This document shows positions 50,501-61,627 of a stretch of 64,000 nucleotides of DNA, one piece after another. Location: assembly GCA_013350335.1 (NCBI GenBank), contig CM023540.1:47165222-47229221 (forward strand), in the 5' to 3' direction. The DNA comes from Chimonanthus salicifolius (lineage: Eukaryota > Streptophyta > Magnoliopsida > Laurales > Calycanthaceae). The position numbers were made by a program, and so were the translations under genes. Under the pieces are notes generated by a model, which saw nothing but the letters and a program-made list of their open reading frames with translations, did not search any database and was not told where the DNA came from. How positions within the stretch are numbered: position 1 is the stretch's first letter; each line of letters starts with the position of its first letter.

Positions 50501-53500
50501 GGTGATAGATTTTCAGTTACAGGAGGCTTCTGGTAATTCAAATAGACCGGTGAGTTGGGCGGAAGCTGCAGAAGGGAAGGATGGATTACCTTTGACAGTT
50601 AGATCTGAGGAAATTGATGACAAGAAGCTGTTACTTGTGGGACTATTACTTGGGATCTCTTCTCAGAGGCGGTCCCTCCAGCTGAAAGAATTTTTGAAAG
50701 GATTCTGGGAGGCTGAGTGATGGGATTAGGAGGAAGAGCAGAAACTGCAAAGAAACAGAAAACGAGAGAGGGAACTCATGAATTTACATTCTTCTGTTAA
50801 CTATGCTCGAATTCCGGTTGTGGCTGGGACTTCGGGGGCACTGGGAGTGGTCCTAGGAAAATCATGTCATGGAATATGTGGGGGATGTGATGAAGAGGGT
50901 AATGGTGAAGAAATCAGTTCTTATCCAGAAGCCAGATATCTTATTTCTTCAGGAAACTAAATGTGAAGAGCCAGAGGAAGGTATTGTTAGATCAGTATGG
51001 GGAACTGGCTGTATGGGTTTGGTGGGTAAGGCTTCTGAAGGAGCTTCTGGCGATTTGTGGACAATATGGAATGCAAATAAGGGAAGTTGGTGTCAGCTGA
51101 AGTTAATTCTTTGTTCAATTTCAACGGTGTTGGAGGATATTTCAGCAGGGAGGAACTTTTTGTATGGGTCGATGAATGATTCAGACAGTGGTATGTTTTG
51201 GGAAGATTTATCCACAGCCAGGGGGTCATCTAGTTTCCCATGGTGTGTGGGAGGGGATTTTAATGTAGTCTGAAGAATGTCAGAGAGGAAAGTGTGCAAC
51301 AGAATCTCTTCCTATGCAGAGGTTTAGTAATTGGATAGATGAGATGGAGTTGATTGATCTGCCGTTGGGGGGTGCTTCTTTTACTTGGATACAAGTTGGT
51401 TGAGTGTTCTCATCAAACCACTCAGCGTGCGGCTCTGAATCCTGTGTCTGACAAGAGCGGAGGATGAACCTGGGATATGCTCTCCTTCATCCACCCGCTC
51501 TATTTGACACTGAACCACATCCAATGAAAGTAATTAAGAAACTCCCAGTCAAGTCTTTTCATAAGACTTCTCAAATCAAGCTTACTTACATCACCTTGCT
51601 TTGGAGCGGCAGATAGCAGTGGATTGTTTATTGAGCATTCTGTCTAATTCATTTCCTTTTGATATGTCTTTTATTTGTCCTGTAGTCTTCTATCCAGACC
51701 ATATAATCTAACCTTCTATAAGTTGCCTATGTATACTTTTCTGTTATCTTTATCTTCTTTTTTTTCCTTTATGACATCACTGTGTTACTTTCACTCAGAA
51801 AAAGGATCATGACAGAAGAATTTTTTGTTTAAGCTTTCTGTTTTAAAATGGCCAATTAGCATATGGAAATATATTTGGAATGATGTAGATGGCGGACATA
51901 AGTATCATTCGGGTGCATTGGTCTCAAGTTTGCAAACCCTTGGCAGAAGATGATCTTGGAATCAAGCCAATTCCCATGGTCAACAAAACATTACTTGGTA
52001 AGTGGTTAGGGTGATTGTGTGAAGGCGATCATCTTGACAATTAGAAGCAAATTCTCATTCAAAAATACAATTTAAATGAGAATGGTTGGAAAGTCGGCCG
52101 ATTCTGGCATTTTGAGTGCAACCAGATGGGTCAAAAAGTCATTTGAAATTCATATTTTCTACACTAAAGAATGGGAGAGAGATTCTATTTGCTTTGATAT
52201 GGGTTGGTGAAAGTAACCTGAAGGATCAAATCCCACGAATCTTGCCCCTTCTTTCTTGAATCTTTTCACCTGGATTTTTTTTGAATGGTACCTTTTCACA
52301 CAAAAATATACATGTGAATCTTTCAAGAAGAGAATCCCCTACTCAAGAGAATCTCCCTCCTAGGGTAATCCCCTTAAAAACTTTCTCCTCAACCAAATGC
52401 AGCTCTACTTGCGAAGGATACTTCTTAGAGCCTTTTATCACAAAATTGTTCCCTACTTCCCATGATCATCTTGGTGAAATCCCCAGTCAGCTGTGGAGTC
52501 TGGTTGCCTCTCCAAAATAGCATTACATTACTTAAAATCGGGAAGTTCCCAAAAAAAAAAACTGTCAATGTTAGGAAGTTGAATGAGTATTTAAAACTAT
52601 GTCCATATGTTTTTCTCATACCACCCATTCAAAGTTGATGTGTTCATTGATGGTTAACTTACCTTGAGGGCTTAAATACAGAGTTGGTATGATCATCTTT
52701 TGAAGTGTCAATACCATTTGGCTTGGGTGACTTCTAAATAATCTGTACCATTCCTAATGATCATTCATAATCTGGGCATAGCTTTATGTTTTAAATTGTT
52801 GTGCATTTCTGCATTATGTTATTATTTGAGATTCGCCTCTGGCAGATTCACATTGCTTCATATCCATGTTTCTTTTTTTTCCCAATGATTAACTTTGAAT
52901 TTCACATTTTTGAATATATTTTAGGTATCAGCCCACACATCAGCTGGAAAGACTGTTGTAGCATTATATGCTATTGCCATGTCTTTGCGAGACAATCAGC
53001 GGGTCATTTATACCTCTCCAATCAAGGCACTAAGCAATCAAAAATATAGAGAATTTAAAGAAGAATTTTCAGATGTGGGGTTGATGACTGGGGATGTAAC
53101 CATTGAGCCCAATGCTTCATGCTTGGTAGGAATAGATGATTCTTTTCTTGATTTTTCTTCCTTAGACTTACATTTGCATTAGATCATGAGACTTATATTC
53201 ATTTTGGAGATCATGAGAAATGTGATAATGTTATAGTCAACTTTCAGGTAATGACCACTGAAGTCTGGCGTAGTATGCAATACAAGGGATCTGAAATCAT
53301 GAGAGAGGCTGCTTGGATCATTTTTGATGAGGTGCATTACATGCGTGACAAGGAGAGAGGTGTGGTTTGGGAAGAAAGCATTGTTATGGCTCCGAAGAAC
53401 TCACGTTTTGTATTCCTATCAGCAACAGTACCCAATGCCAAGGAGTTTGCTGATTGGGTTGCCAAGGTTCTTCCCCTTGATTGATATTTGATTTCCAATT

Positions 53501-56500
53501 TTTCTTTCAGATTTCTTTGTTTGAACATCTGTGTGGACAATACTCCCATTTTAAACTTGAAAGTTTGGTTTTATTTATTTATTTTTGTCTCAGCTATATA
53601 CAACCTACTAGTACAGAAATTTTGGAGTACTTTGCTTTTGTATTTACTTTCTTTTATCACTTACAGACAATGTAGTTAAAAATGAAATTGCTAAACGTGG
53701 ATTGAGTTACATTGGGAAAAAAATCATTCTAAAGACGTGGTTTGAGAGTACCTGAACATAACAGCGGCCAAATAATGCATGGCGGACTTCATTTTCTGGG
53801 GTATTTTTGGGAATCATCCTTGACGGCTTCACATTGACAATAATGTTGAGTTGGTAACTGCAGCAAACTGGACACTTTCCGCTGTTCCTGTAATCAGGAA
53901 ACCTCATCATTGAGGCTGGAGCTAGAGAATTAATATGTTCTACTGCACACTGCCTGCTTGTCTACACCCTCTATACACTTCAAACTGTAGTTTCTTGTCT
54001 ATTCACACACTCACATACACACATGCACATCATTGTCTCAGCAATGTAGACAAGAAATTGCTTGTCCATATGATGTGTTGATGTCAAAATGTTTTGTTCT
54101 TCTGAGTGGATAAAACTTGCTTCCTTGATATAGCACTTTTAAAAATTTATCTACTTTGCAGGTACATCGTCAACCATGCCACATTGTCTACACAGATTAT
54201 CGACCAACACCACTCCAGCATTATATTTTTCCTTCTGGAGCTGAAGGCCTGTACTTGGTGGTGGATGAGAAAGGAAAATTTCGAGAGGATAGCTTCCAAA
54301 AAGCTTTAAATGCACTTGTTCCAGCTGGTGATGGGGACAAGAAACGGGACAGTGGGAAGTGGCAGAAAGGATTATTGACTGGTCGATCCAATGAAGAAAG
54401 TGACATCTTCAAGATGGTGAAAATGATAATACAGCGCCAGTATGATCCAGTGATACTTTTCAGCTTTAGTAAAAGGGAATGTGAATTTCTTGCAATGCAG
54501 GTAACTTTGCTTTGAATGTATGGATGTTTGGTAGCTTTGGTTGAGTTTATTGCCTAACACTTGCAGGAGACATTTTTGTTAGATACCTTTCTATGTTGGA
54601 AAGCTTTAAGTTGATGTTCAATATATATCATTTTATTTTGTTTAAATTTTTTGCACTACAACTGTCAGTTTCACATTTGTTGTCATTGACATGGTTAAAT
54701 GTCTCATGTACTGCATCTCCTGAAACAATAAAATGTATACAATGAAATAACACAAAATATCTTCAAATAGCCAAATGTGTCATGATTTTAGTGATATTTG
54801 TGGCTTCCATATCTCATTTCTTCTCTTTTTGTTCAGTGACCACAAAAGATAACCTTGCCTTTATTTTGCAGCATATATTAACAATCAATCCTTACTAGTT
54901 AGTAGCTTCTAAAGGTGTTTCTTTCTCTCATGGTTATATAGATGGCAAAGATGGACCTAAATGAGGAGGGTGAGAAAGATAATATTGAGAAGATATACTG
55001 GAGTGCAATGGATATGCTTTCTGATGATGACAAAAAGCTACCTCAGGCAAGATGCTTTTTACTTGGTATCAAAATCATTGCATTCTCATTTACTTCTTAG
55101 ACAACTCCATCTGATAATTTATTGTTGAATCCATTGTGTTAAATGACGAAATTGGGCTTTTTGTGTTCATTTCTCTCTCCAGGAATTCATTTTATTCTTT
55201 ATTAACCTTTAAAAAAAATCACTTTATTAGTAATAATATGCTTTATAAAAGTAATATGCCTTTTCTAAAGGGAGAAGATGAGAAAAAATTATGATTTCAA
55301 CCACTTGAGTAAACAATCAACATGTCATTTTAGTTGGAGCAACTTTGTATATTTGTAAAGATAACAACACACCAATGAAATTGCACATTTAAAAAATTGT
55401 TAGATTGGAAACACATGGCAATCACTTAAGATGACCATTATTTGGAGAAGTTGGGCCTCAGTTTAGTCTGTGATCCCTTTTAAACTTATTCTCTTATACT
55501 AAAACTTTGTTGATGAATAGAATTATGTTCACTTGATACATAAAAAATTACTTAAGCTCCATACCAAGATCATGCATCAGTGGCACTAATAACCAGTTAA
55601 AGTGAAAAATGCCTGCCTGTTGGGATAAAAACTGAAGCTTATACTTTTTTTTTTTGAATGATGGTAAGTCGTTTCATTCAAAGCGAGACAAAGCCCAAAG
55701 ATATACTGTATGGCCCACAACCTGGGCAAGTTTAAGTTTTTGCTCCTCCATGACTCATTGGTAGCTTAAGAGGATCGACACACAATCTGGTGTTGGAGAC
55801 TCCCAAATGCAACCAAGTGCAGATTCAAGCTGCAACTCCATGGAAACTTATTCATTGGATTGATCTAATAGGGGCTGTTACTTGTGAACTTCCACTTTTT
55901 AAATTTTAATCATATTCCGAGGGTGACATTTGCAAAGATAGGACCATTTTAAGGCAAGGGGTGCCATGGATACATGGCTAAACTTTGTAGTTGTTTTTGA
56001 TTTGTCTCAAATGTAATCATATTGATGCGGAGCACCGTACGAGTTCCTATATTTAGCAAGTTTCTATATTTAGATTTTGGATTTCTAGCTTTTCATGATT
56101 GTATTTTTTTCTTTCATTTATTTGTTTAGTCCAATAGTTCGTTTTGTTTGGGGAAATTTAGTGATTTTACATGTAATTAGGGCTTTCTAATTATTGGGGA
56201 TAGTTTGATATTTGTTTATTTGAGGGTATTTTGGTCTCTTTCATGTTTTTAAGTCATTATATATGTGATGTAACCCCTCCATACGGGATTGACACTTAAT
56301 GATGAATGAAATTGAAGTTTTCTTCCGCTGCTTGTGCGACGAAAATAATTTGGGAGTGATTTCTTTGGCGTGAGGCCCTTTTGGCGTGAAGCCTAGTGTG
56401 AGGCTACCTTCTCCTTCAAGTACTTCTCTTCATCTTCTATCTATCTTCTCTTTCTCCTTCCCTCTTGCTGCCAGAACTGTTCTTTAGGCCAAATCAGCCC

Positions 56501-59500
56501 AGATCTGCTATCCTTGGTGTTGTTTTCCCCAAAATCTGTCCCAGTTCAGCTCCAGATCTGTCCCAAAACAGCCCAAGACCAATCCCAGTTCTGTTCAAGA
56601 TCTGTCCTAGACCTATTAGATTTGCTACTACATTTAGATCTGAATCTTAGACCTGTACAACTGTCTTCTTAACCTTTTTACTGCTGTTCTATACATTTTC
56701 TTGTTGCCATTATTAATTGATTAATTAATTTCATCCCTCCAAATATTTAGGGAACCTAATTTAGGCATTTATGGTTACCCTTTTAGTTGTCCTGCATCAC
56801 ATATTCAGGGGCGCGACTTGGGCTAGGTTCACCTTGAACTAGCTCGTCCCTACCTGAAAAATTCAGGCTTGCATGTAACCACTACGCTTCCAAGGCCCAT
56901 CCTGGGACAAGAGCCCAATTTTGAGTCCATAGGCCTGATTTTACTATATAAATTTAAATGATGTTACACGTCATCGTTGTCATTATCATCATTGTAGCTA
57001 TTAATAACATCTATTTAGGGTTGGCTTTCTAAGTTCTTCTCTTCCACTCTATCCTATAAAAAATCATACTCTCCATTATCCTACATTCCCTCATATCCTT
57101 TTTACCCCCTCCAACCATGGTTCTAAAGGTTTGCCCTTCTTGTTCCTTTTCCTTGTAAGCTTTCAATTTTTCTAAGGCAGTTTTTTGGTCTCCTATGTAC
57201 ATGCCCAAACCATCTTAAGGAACTTTCCCTCGTTTCCTCATTTATTGGAGGTACTCTAGAGGTTTCTCTAATGTGTTGATTCCTAATGCTTCTTTATACT
57301 ACTCTACTCATCCATCTTGGAATTCACATTTATGTTACCATTATGTTATGCACTTTTTTTTTCTTTATTACCTAACACTCAGCTTCATAAATCATTGGTG
57401 GCGTAACGGTTGTTTGTATAACCTTCCCTTTAATCTGCATGGTATTCTTTTATCATGTGGCGGCCTTTAACTTGCTTACACTTAGCCCATCTCACTCCCA
57501 ATCTATTGGCTATGTCTAGATTATTCCTCTATTTGGTTTGATAGTTGTACTGTGGGTATCTAAATTTATCTCAAATTGATACCAAGTCATTCTATATTTT
57601 AAACCCCTTAATCAGTTTCTCTTTGATGCCCTCTAAACCACTAGTGTCATAATTTTGGTTTTTTGTTCTACTAATTGTCAACCTATTTCTCTCAAAGGCC
57701 TTTTCCATATTTCCAATTACTTATTCAATTGATTTCTATTTTCTAGTTTCTCCAATTAAAACTATATCATTTCCAATAGCATACACCATATGATGCAGAG
57801 CAGCCCAATTGGGCCTTGGCCCAGTCTCGAGCCAGGCCTAATTTCAAGCCCAGCCAACCAACTTAAGTTTTTTTTTTTTTTATTTTAAAAGGGGTTGTTT
57901 CCCTAAAGGAGATTCGACGATTGAAGAAGAAAAGAGTGGAAAGAAGACGAAGGAAGAAGGGAAGCAGCAACCGAATCGGTGAGAAGCCACGGCGAGAGAC
58001 AGAGAGACGAGTGAGAAGTCCTCCCTGTATAGGTACTCTACTTCCTCTTCCTCCTCCCTCTTCTCTTTCTCTCCTCTTCTCTTTTCCCTTTGTTTCTTCT
58101 ATTTCTCTTATTCTCCCTCCCTTTTCTTTTCCCTTGCTTCCCCCCCTTCCCTAACCCTCCTCCTTTGCAGCCGAGCCCATTAAATAACCCCTTCAGCCTT
58201 TGCCAATCACCCCATAGCCCCATTTATGGGTTCCGACACACCACAACCCCTTATCCTACAACTGCATCCCTCTCCACCCCCTCCCCATTGCTTTCGCCCC
58301 TACACATTCAACCCCCATTGCTGTTGTAGACCTCCCTCAGCCCCACCTGGCCTTCCGCCAGCCCTTATTGGCCTTTTCTGGCTTTTGCCAGTCACCCCCA
58401 GCCCTTCTAGGCTTTCGTCAGTGACCCTAAACCCATCCTTGGGTTTCGTCCCTCGTCCAGACCCCTTCCACTGCCTTCGCTTGCCCTCTAATCACCCCTA
58501 CACCTTCCATTTTCCCTTAAACAGCCCCATACAACCTGTCCTTGCCTTCGCCAACCCTTCCCTAGGTGCTAGGTCTGTCACTTCCGCCACCCCTTTGGTC
58601 CTTTAATCCTTCACAGGTGTTTCCTTTGCCCAAGATATCATCGCCTACTCCTTGTAACTCATCCTTCCTTTACCGCCTCCCTCTGTAATCCCTCTCCCCT
58701 TTTGCCGCAACCCATATCCGATCTCGTGTGACTTCCATGACCCCACGAACCATTCGCTTCCTATCAAAAAACCCATTTTCCCTTATTTCCATCCGTGACC
58801 CCATTTTAGCTTTACCCATTTCTAATATATTTTATTTCTCATAGACCACCATTAGCCATTTAAATCCATTTAACACATTAAATTCTTAGTATTTGCATTA
58901 TTATTTATGGTAAATCTTATATTAATTAATTGTGCGCATTAATTGAATGTTTAATTTCAGCTCATTTTAGATTTAGTGTGCATTATTTTCATCATTTTAA
59001 TCTTTAGGGAACCACATTAGGCATTTAGGGTTATCCTATCCCTTGTCCCGCGTCACCATAGTACTACTTCCTGTTTATTTAATGTTAACTAATCCATTAC
59101 TATGACAAATATATACGGGTTTAGGTTAGATCTTTGGTGAAGTTCAATTCCTATTGGAACTTTTCCGTCTCCCTGAATACCGTCTTTACACTACTTGCTA
59201 CCTGTTCTTACATATCTTGTATCACCTTGACATACTTATTAGAATGCATTTATTTTTCAAAGCTTGCTAAATTAATTAATTGCCTTGGCACCCTATCATG
59301 GGCTTTTCCTAAGTCTATAGAAGCCATATTTAATTTTTTTTTTCCTTTCCCCCCTAAACTTATCCATGAGTTGCCTCAACATAAAAATTGCTTCTATTGT
59401 TAATCTACTTAGTATGAACCCAAATTGATTTTCTAAGACAATTGATTCTTGTCTTAGCTTTTGTTATGTAATTCTCTCCCAAAATTTCATAGTATGACTC

Positions 59501-61627
59501 ATAAGTTTAGTACTTTTACACCATTCTTTACGCATTCTTTTGAATCTAAGACTTCGTTGAATAACCTAGCTAGCCATCCAATCCCACTTTCACCCAATTA
59601 AATCGATGCTTCTATGGGGATATTGTCTAGTCCTATGGCTCTATTTTTCTTCATCTTTTTTGGGGCCAACTCTATTTGTACTTTGGACATATTGTTTACC
59701 AACCCTTCATTTGCTTATACTTCCATGTGTATTTCACACTCGTGTTTTGTATTTAGTAAGTCTTTAAGTATCTTTCCCATCTATCTCGTCTTTCTTTATC
59801 TTTAATTAAGACTCTTACATGATCTAAGTCTCGAGTTCTCATCTCCCTCACCTTGGAAAGCTTATATAATTTCCTTTTCTCTCTCTTCTATTTCTAGTTT
59901 TGTGTATATATATCATCATATGCTTCATATTTAGCTTTACTTACGGCTTCGATTTCAACTCTTTTAGCTATCTTAATAACTTTTCAAGTCTTTTTGTTTC
60001 ATTTTTTTTTTGCCGTTGCTTAAATTATGACCTTTTTTCATCAATAGGCTATTGAACATCTATATTCTACTACCATGTTTTGTTATATGTATCTCTGATT
60101 TACTTCCAATTTTCCCATTATGCCTTTTGCTACTTATGCCAGTAGCCATGTTACTCCACATCTCATTAGGATTCAAGTCCTTTTTCCAAAACATCTAATG
60201 CCAATAATGGGTGGCCATCCTAACACGGGCAAAATCTTTTAAGTGACATGGCTTTCATTGTGGTGCCAATTGTTTAAGGAAGAGATAGTTATTCCATCAC
60301 GGATATGTGCGGAGATTGGACAACAACAGACTACTGTATGCATTGTCATGTTACTCGGCTTCATGTGCCTTGGTCTCCTCCAGATGCTGGGTTTCTTAAA
60401 TTAAATTTTGATGGAAGCTATGTGCGTGAGATTGGTTTGGAAGGATATGGACTTAATGATGCTGGGTCTATCGTCCTTTCATTTGCTGGTTCTATCTCTA
60501 ATGGTTAAGTGAATGAGGCAGAATTATTTGCTTTTATGGAGAGGAATTATGGAGATGGTGGCTTTAGGAGTTTGGGGAAGTCTCGTTGAAGGTGATTCAA
60601 ATATAGTGATGGGGTGGGCGCTGGGCTCCCAATGCCCGTGGACATGTTTGAATAAAATTGAGAAAATTCGACATATCATGTCCACTTTTGATTTCAAGAT
60701 TACTTGGGCTCTTCGATCCACTAACTCGGCTGCTGATGAGATGGCCCGTCAGGGGTTGCGGCTGACAATGGAAGTTGTAAATAAATATTAGATTTTGGAT
60801 TAGATTTTTGTTTACAATTGGGGGGCTTCTCATAGCCTATCTTTTTGTACTCTTTCATTGTACTCTTTGATTGTTTTTTAGAATTAATAAAGTTATCTTT
60901 TAATTTTTTTTTGGTCTCTTGGGTCCCTAGAGCTGTGAAATACGTAGTTGATGAAATGGCATGGTAGGGTCTTAATATGTCTTCAGATGTGGTTAATGGA
61001 TTGGTGTAATTTTCTGGGTGGGTTGTCTCTTGTTTAGGTTGTTGGGTTGCGGGCATCGGGTGCCCTTTTTTGTTTTCCTCTCTTTTGTAAAGTTTCTCTC
61101 TTTTTGTGAATAATGTAGTTACCTTTCGGAAAAAAAAAAAATTATGGAAATTTTGTGTAAAGACTGAAAATTAAAAAAAATCTAAAAAAATTATTTTTCC
61201 ATTTTAGCTATTTCTTGGATGAATTTATCCCCCTTTTTTCTTGTCAACATGACAACAAATCATGACCATTTGAAGAACAAATGGTCAAGATTCATTTGGC
61301 AGTCACCCAAAACTCTCTCTTTTATATATAGATGAAGTAAAGAAATGTGTTTCTTGTCAAATATCGTTTGACTAGGTAATCCATTTATATGATCATTTTT
61401 CTTGCTTCCAGTAAGCGATTACATCCATACCTTCAATTATTATCATTTTTTATGGACAGTGCTTTTCTTTTTTCTTTTTAACTTTATGCCACGTACTTAT
61501 ATTTGATCATTTACAGGTATCAAATATGTTGCCCCTGTTAAAACGTGGAATAGGTGTCCACCATTCTGGTCTGCTTCCCATTCTGAAAGAAGTGATTGAG
61601 ATACTCTTTCAAGAAGGCCTTATCAAG
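41565..61627 (+). CDS. MTR4: MTR4, DExH-box RNA helicase of the nuclear exosome (5' part)
   Basis: MTR4 is the 3'-5' Ski2-like helicase that feeds rRNA precursors and other nuclear RNAs to the exosome. Exons: 41565-41840, 52925-53125, 53248-53466, 54162-54500, 54942-55046, 61517-61627. Each is a whole number of codons, so all joins are phase 0 (417 codons; the family is about 990 residues, so the rest lies beyond the right edge). Motifs: Walker A AHTSAGKT in exon 2 (residues 95-102), [28 protein letters not shown] box at 186-189, [16 protein letters not shown] from 217, [18 protein letters not shown] in exon 4, [13 protein letters not shown] near 325, [10 protein letters not shown] in exon 5, and [20 protein letters not shown] in exon 6. 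The opening MGSVKRKS and [16 protein letters not shown] match plant MTR4 rather than HEN2. Introns 1 (11.1 kb) and 5 (6.5 kb) carry transposons. Intron 5 begins with GC; intron 3 has a weak GTTCTT donor. Confidence 0.96.
42165..42470. repeat. Direct tandem duplication, 2 x ~150 bp, in MTR4 intron 1
   Basis: GGAGGTCCATTGTGGGCATT at 42187 recurs as GGAGGTCCACTGTGGGCATT at 42337. Both copies run on through TTAGCCCATGG/GTAGCCCATGG, TTCTATTTATATATGTAT and CTTTAGATGGATG. Confidence 0.9.
43637..44340. repeat. Tandem duplication, 2 x 351 bp, inside the L1 LINE
   Basis: GGATAATGATAGACTTCCAA at 43637 recurs at 43988. Both copies run through GAAAGAAGAGCAATATTAGC, GGTATTTCTTTCTATCCTCT and GGACAACTACTTCCCTTTCC. 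The second copy has a C-rich expansion (about 44086-44117, CCACCCC-type) absent from the first. Confidence 0.92.
44809..46039 (+). mobile_element. Solo LTR (family A), AGACA target-site duplication, inside L1 reverse transcriptase
   Basis: AGACA at 44804-44808 and 46040-46044 flank a 1231-bp segment starting TGATGCGGCACATG and ending GTCCTACGTCA (TG...CA). The 3' end CATTTATGGTTACCC...GTCCTACGTCA and the middle (AGTTTTCTTGCGC, CTTGTGCGAC) are shared with the solo LTRs at 56023 and 57791. The CT-rich stretch at 45040-45130 produces long overlapping serine/proline-rich open frames that are not genes. Joining its flanks restores LINE sequence reading [16 protein letters not shown] on the minus strand. 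It lies in MTR4 intron 1. Confidence 0.87.
49337..49633. repeat. Tandem duplication, 2 x ~149 bp, at the edge of a TRIM
   Basis: AGGGTCCTGTTTTGCTGGGT at about 49337 recurs near 49487 with one change (GCTAGGT). Each copy runs through ATCCATCGTTAGTCTGCCCC to CTTGCTAGGACTGTGGACCC and CTTCCAACAACC, so the duplicated block includes the first ~30 bp of the TRIM LTR. Confidence 0.9.
49603..50270 (-). mobile_element. TRIM element with 303-bp LTRs and 61-bp internal domain
   Basis: The LTRs at 49603-49905 and 49967-50270 begin TGCTAGGACTGTGGACCC / TGTTAGGACTGTGGACCC and end CAACCAAACA / CAGCCCAACA. The internal domain is 61 bp. On the minus strand it starts with TGGTATCAGAG (complement 49954-49964), the initiator-Met tRNA primer-binding site, and ends in a G8 polypurine tract (C-run 49911-49918). 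The flanks CCGCT (49598-49602) and CCGCA (50271-50275) match at 4 of 5 bases. No coding capacity. Confidence 0.83.
52175..52924. other. 3' end of MTR4 intron 1
   Basis: AT-rich intron sequence. No element or open frame is recognised. The acceptor ATATTTTAG lies directly before exon 2 at 52925. Confidence 0.7.
56023..56799 (+). mobile_element. Solo LTR (family A), CATAT target-site duplication
   Basis: CATAT at 56018-56022 and 56800-56804 flank a 777-bp segment beginning TGATGCGGAGCACCGTACGA and ending GTCCTGCATCA. A TATA-like TTATATATGTGATGTAAC near 56257 is followed by AAGTTTTCTTCCGCTGCTTG, as expected for an LTR promoter and R region in plus orientation. No internal retrotransposon sequence adjoins it. 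It lies in MTR4 intron 5. Confidence 0.88.
57000..60100 (-). mobile_element. RTE-like LINE remnant split by a solo LTR
   Basis: Minus-strand pieces in LINE order are [13 protein letters not shown] (near 59475-59515), [13 protein letters not shown] (near 59280-59320, the reverse-transcriptase motif A region), [15 protein letters not shown] (near 57740-57790, where the catalytic MLFADD motif has decayed), then more degraded sequence down to about 57000. The solo LTR at 57791-59055 sits between the last two. Same LINE type as the remnant at 3180-4030. Many stops; inactive. Confidence 0.75.
57791..59055 (+). mobile_element. Solo LTR (family A), CCATA target-site duplication, inside RTE-like LINE
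   Basis: CCATA at 57786-57790 and 59056-59060 flank a 1265-bp segment starting TGATGCAGAGCAGCCC and ending CTTGTCCCGCGTCA. The 3' end ACATTAGGCATTTAGGGTTA and the ends match the other two family-A LTRs. It has a purine-rich block (57915-58015) and then a pyrimidine-rich block, giving proline-rich open frames that overlap one another and are not genes. Confidence 0.86.
60320..60905 (+). mobile_element. L1-type LINE 3' fragment with RNase H domain
   Basis: Plus-strand frames read [20 protein letters not shown] (60375-60430), then after a stop and frameshift [19 protein letters not shown] and [18 protein letters not shown]. These are the ordered landmarks of a plant-LINE RNase H domain. It ends near GAATTAATAAAGTTATC. 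A second, shorter 3' fragment of the same kind (VDEMAW, then AATAATGTAGTTACC and an A-run at 61130-61140) follows directly. Confidence 0.8.

Larger units (their letters stand above)
47960..52170 (+). mobile_element. L1-type LINE remnant with RRM-containing ORF1, internally deleted
   Basis: Broken plus-strand frames follow plant LINE order. An RNA-recognition motif at about 47985-48230 has SVFVGNIPE as RNP2 and RNFTFARF as RNP1. A DUF4283-like block near 48620-48760 has [20 protein letters not shown]. The endonuclease segment at 50870-51400 has [22 protein letters not shown] and [13 protein letters not shown]. After a gap where the reverse transcriptase should be, the post-RT segment at about 51900-52015 has [20 protein letters not shown] then LLGKWLG. 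A TRIM is inserted at 49603-50270. It lies head-to-head with the minus-strand LINE next to it, but the two endonuclease segments overlap in content and differ in sequence, so they are separate insertions. Confidence 0.8.
55047..61516 (+). other. MTR4 intron 5, GC-AG type
   Basis: Exon 5 ends CTACCTCAG and the next bases are GCAAGATG; exon 6 begins after TTTACAG at 61516. No GT near the exon end would keep KKLPQ followed by [11 protein letters not shown] in frame, so the donor is GC within an otherwise strong consensus (CAG/GCAAG). The 6470-bp intron contains two solo LTRs, an RTE-like LINE and L1 3' fragments. Confidence 0.85.

Noticed and set aside
42530..52170. Single LINE inverted by twin priming (minus 3' part next to plus 5' part)
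   Set aside because: The layout fits, but both parts contain the same endonuclease region with different sequences, and the plus copy also has its own post-RT segment; two separate elements explain it better.
57921..58606. Lysine/arginine- and proline-rich open frames
   Set aside because: They come from the purine- and pyrimidine-rich blocks of a solo LTR; composition, not coding.
41565..61627. HEN2 or SKI2 instead of MTR4
   Set aside because: The N-terminus and the helicase blocks ([42 protein letters not shown]) fit MTR4 better than the recalled HEN2 sequence; SKI2 has a much longer N-terminal region.
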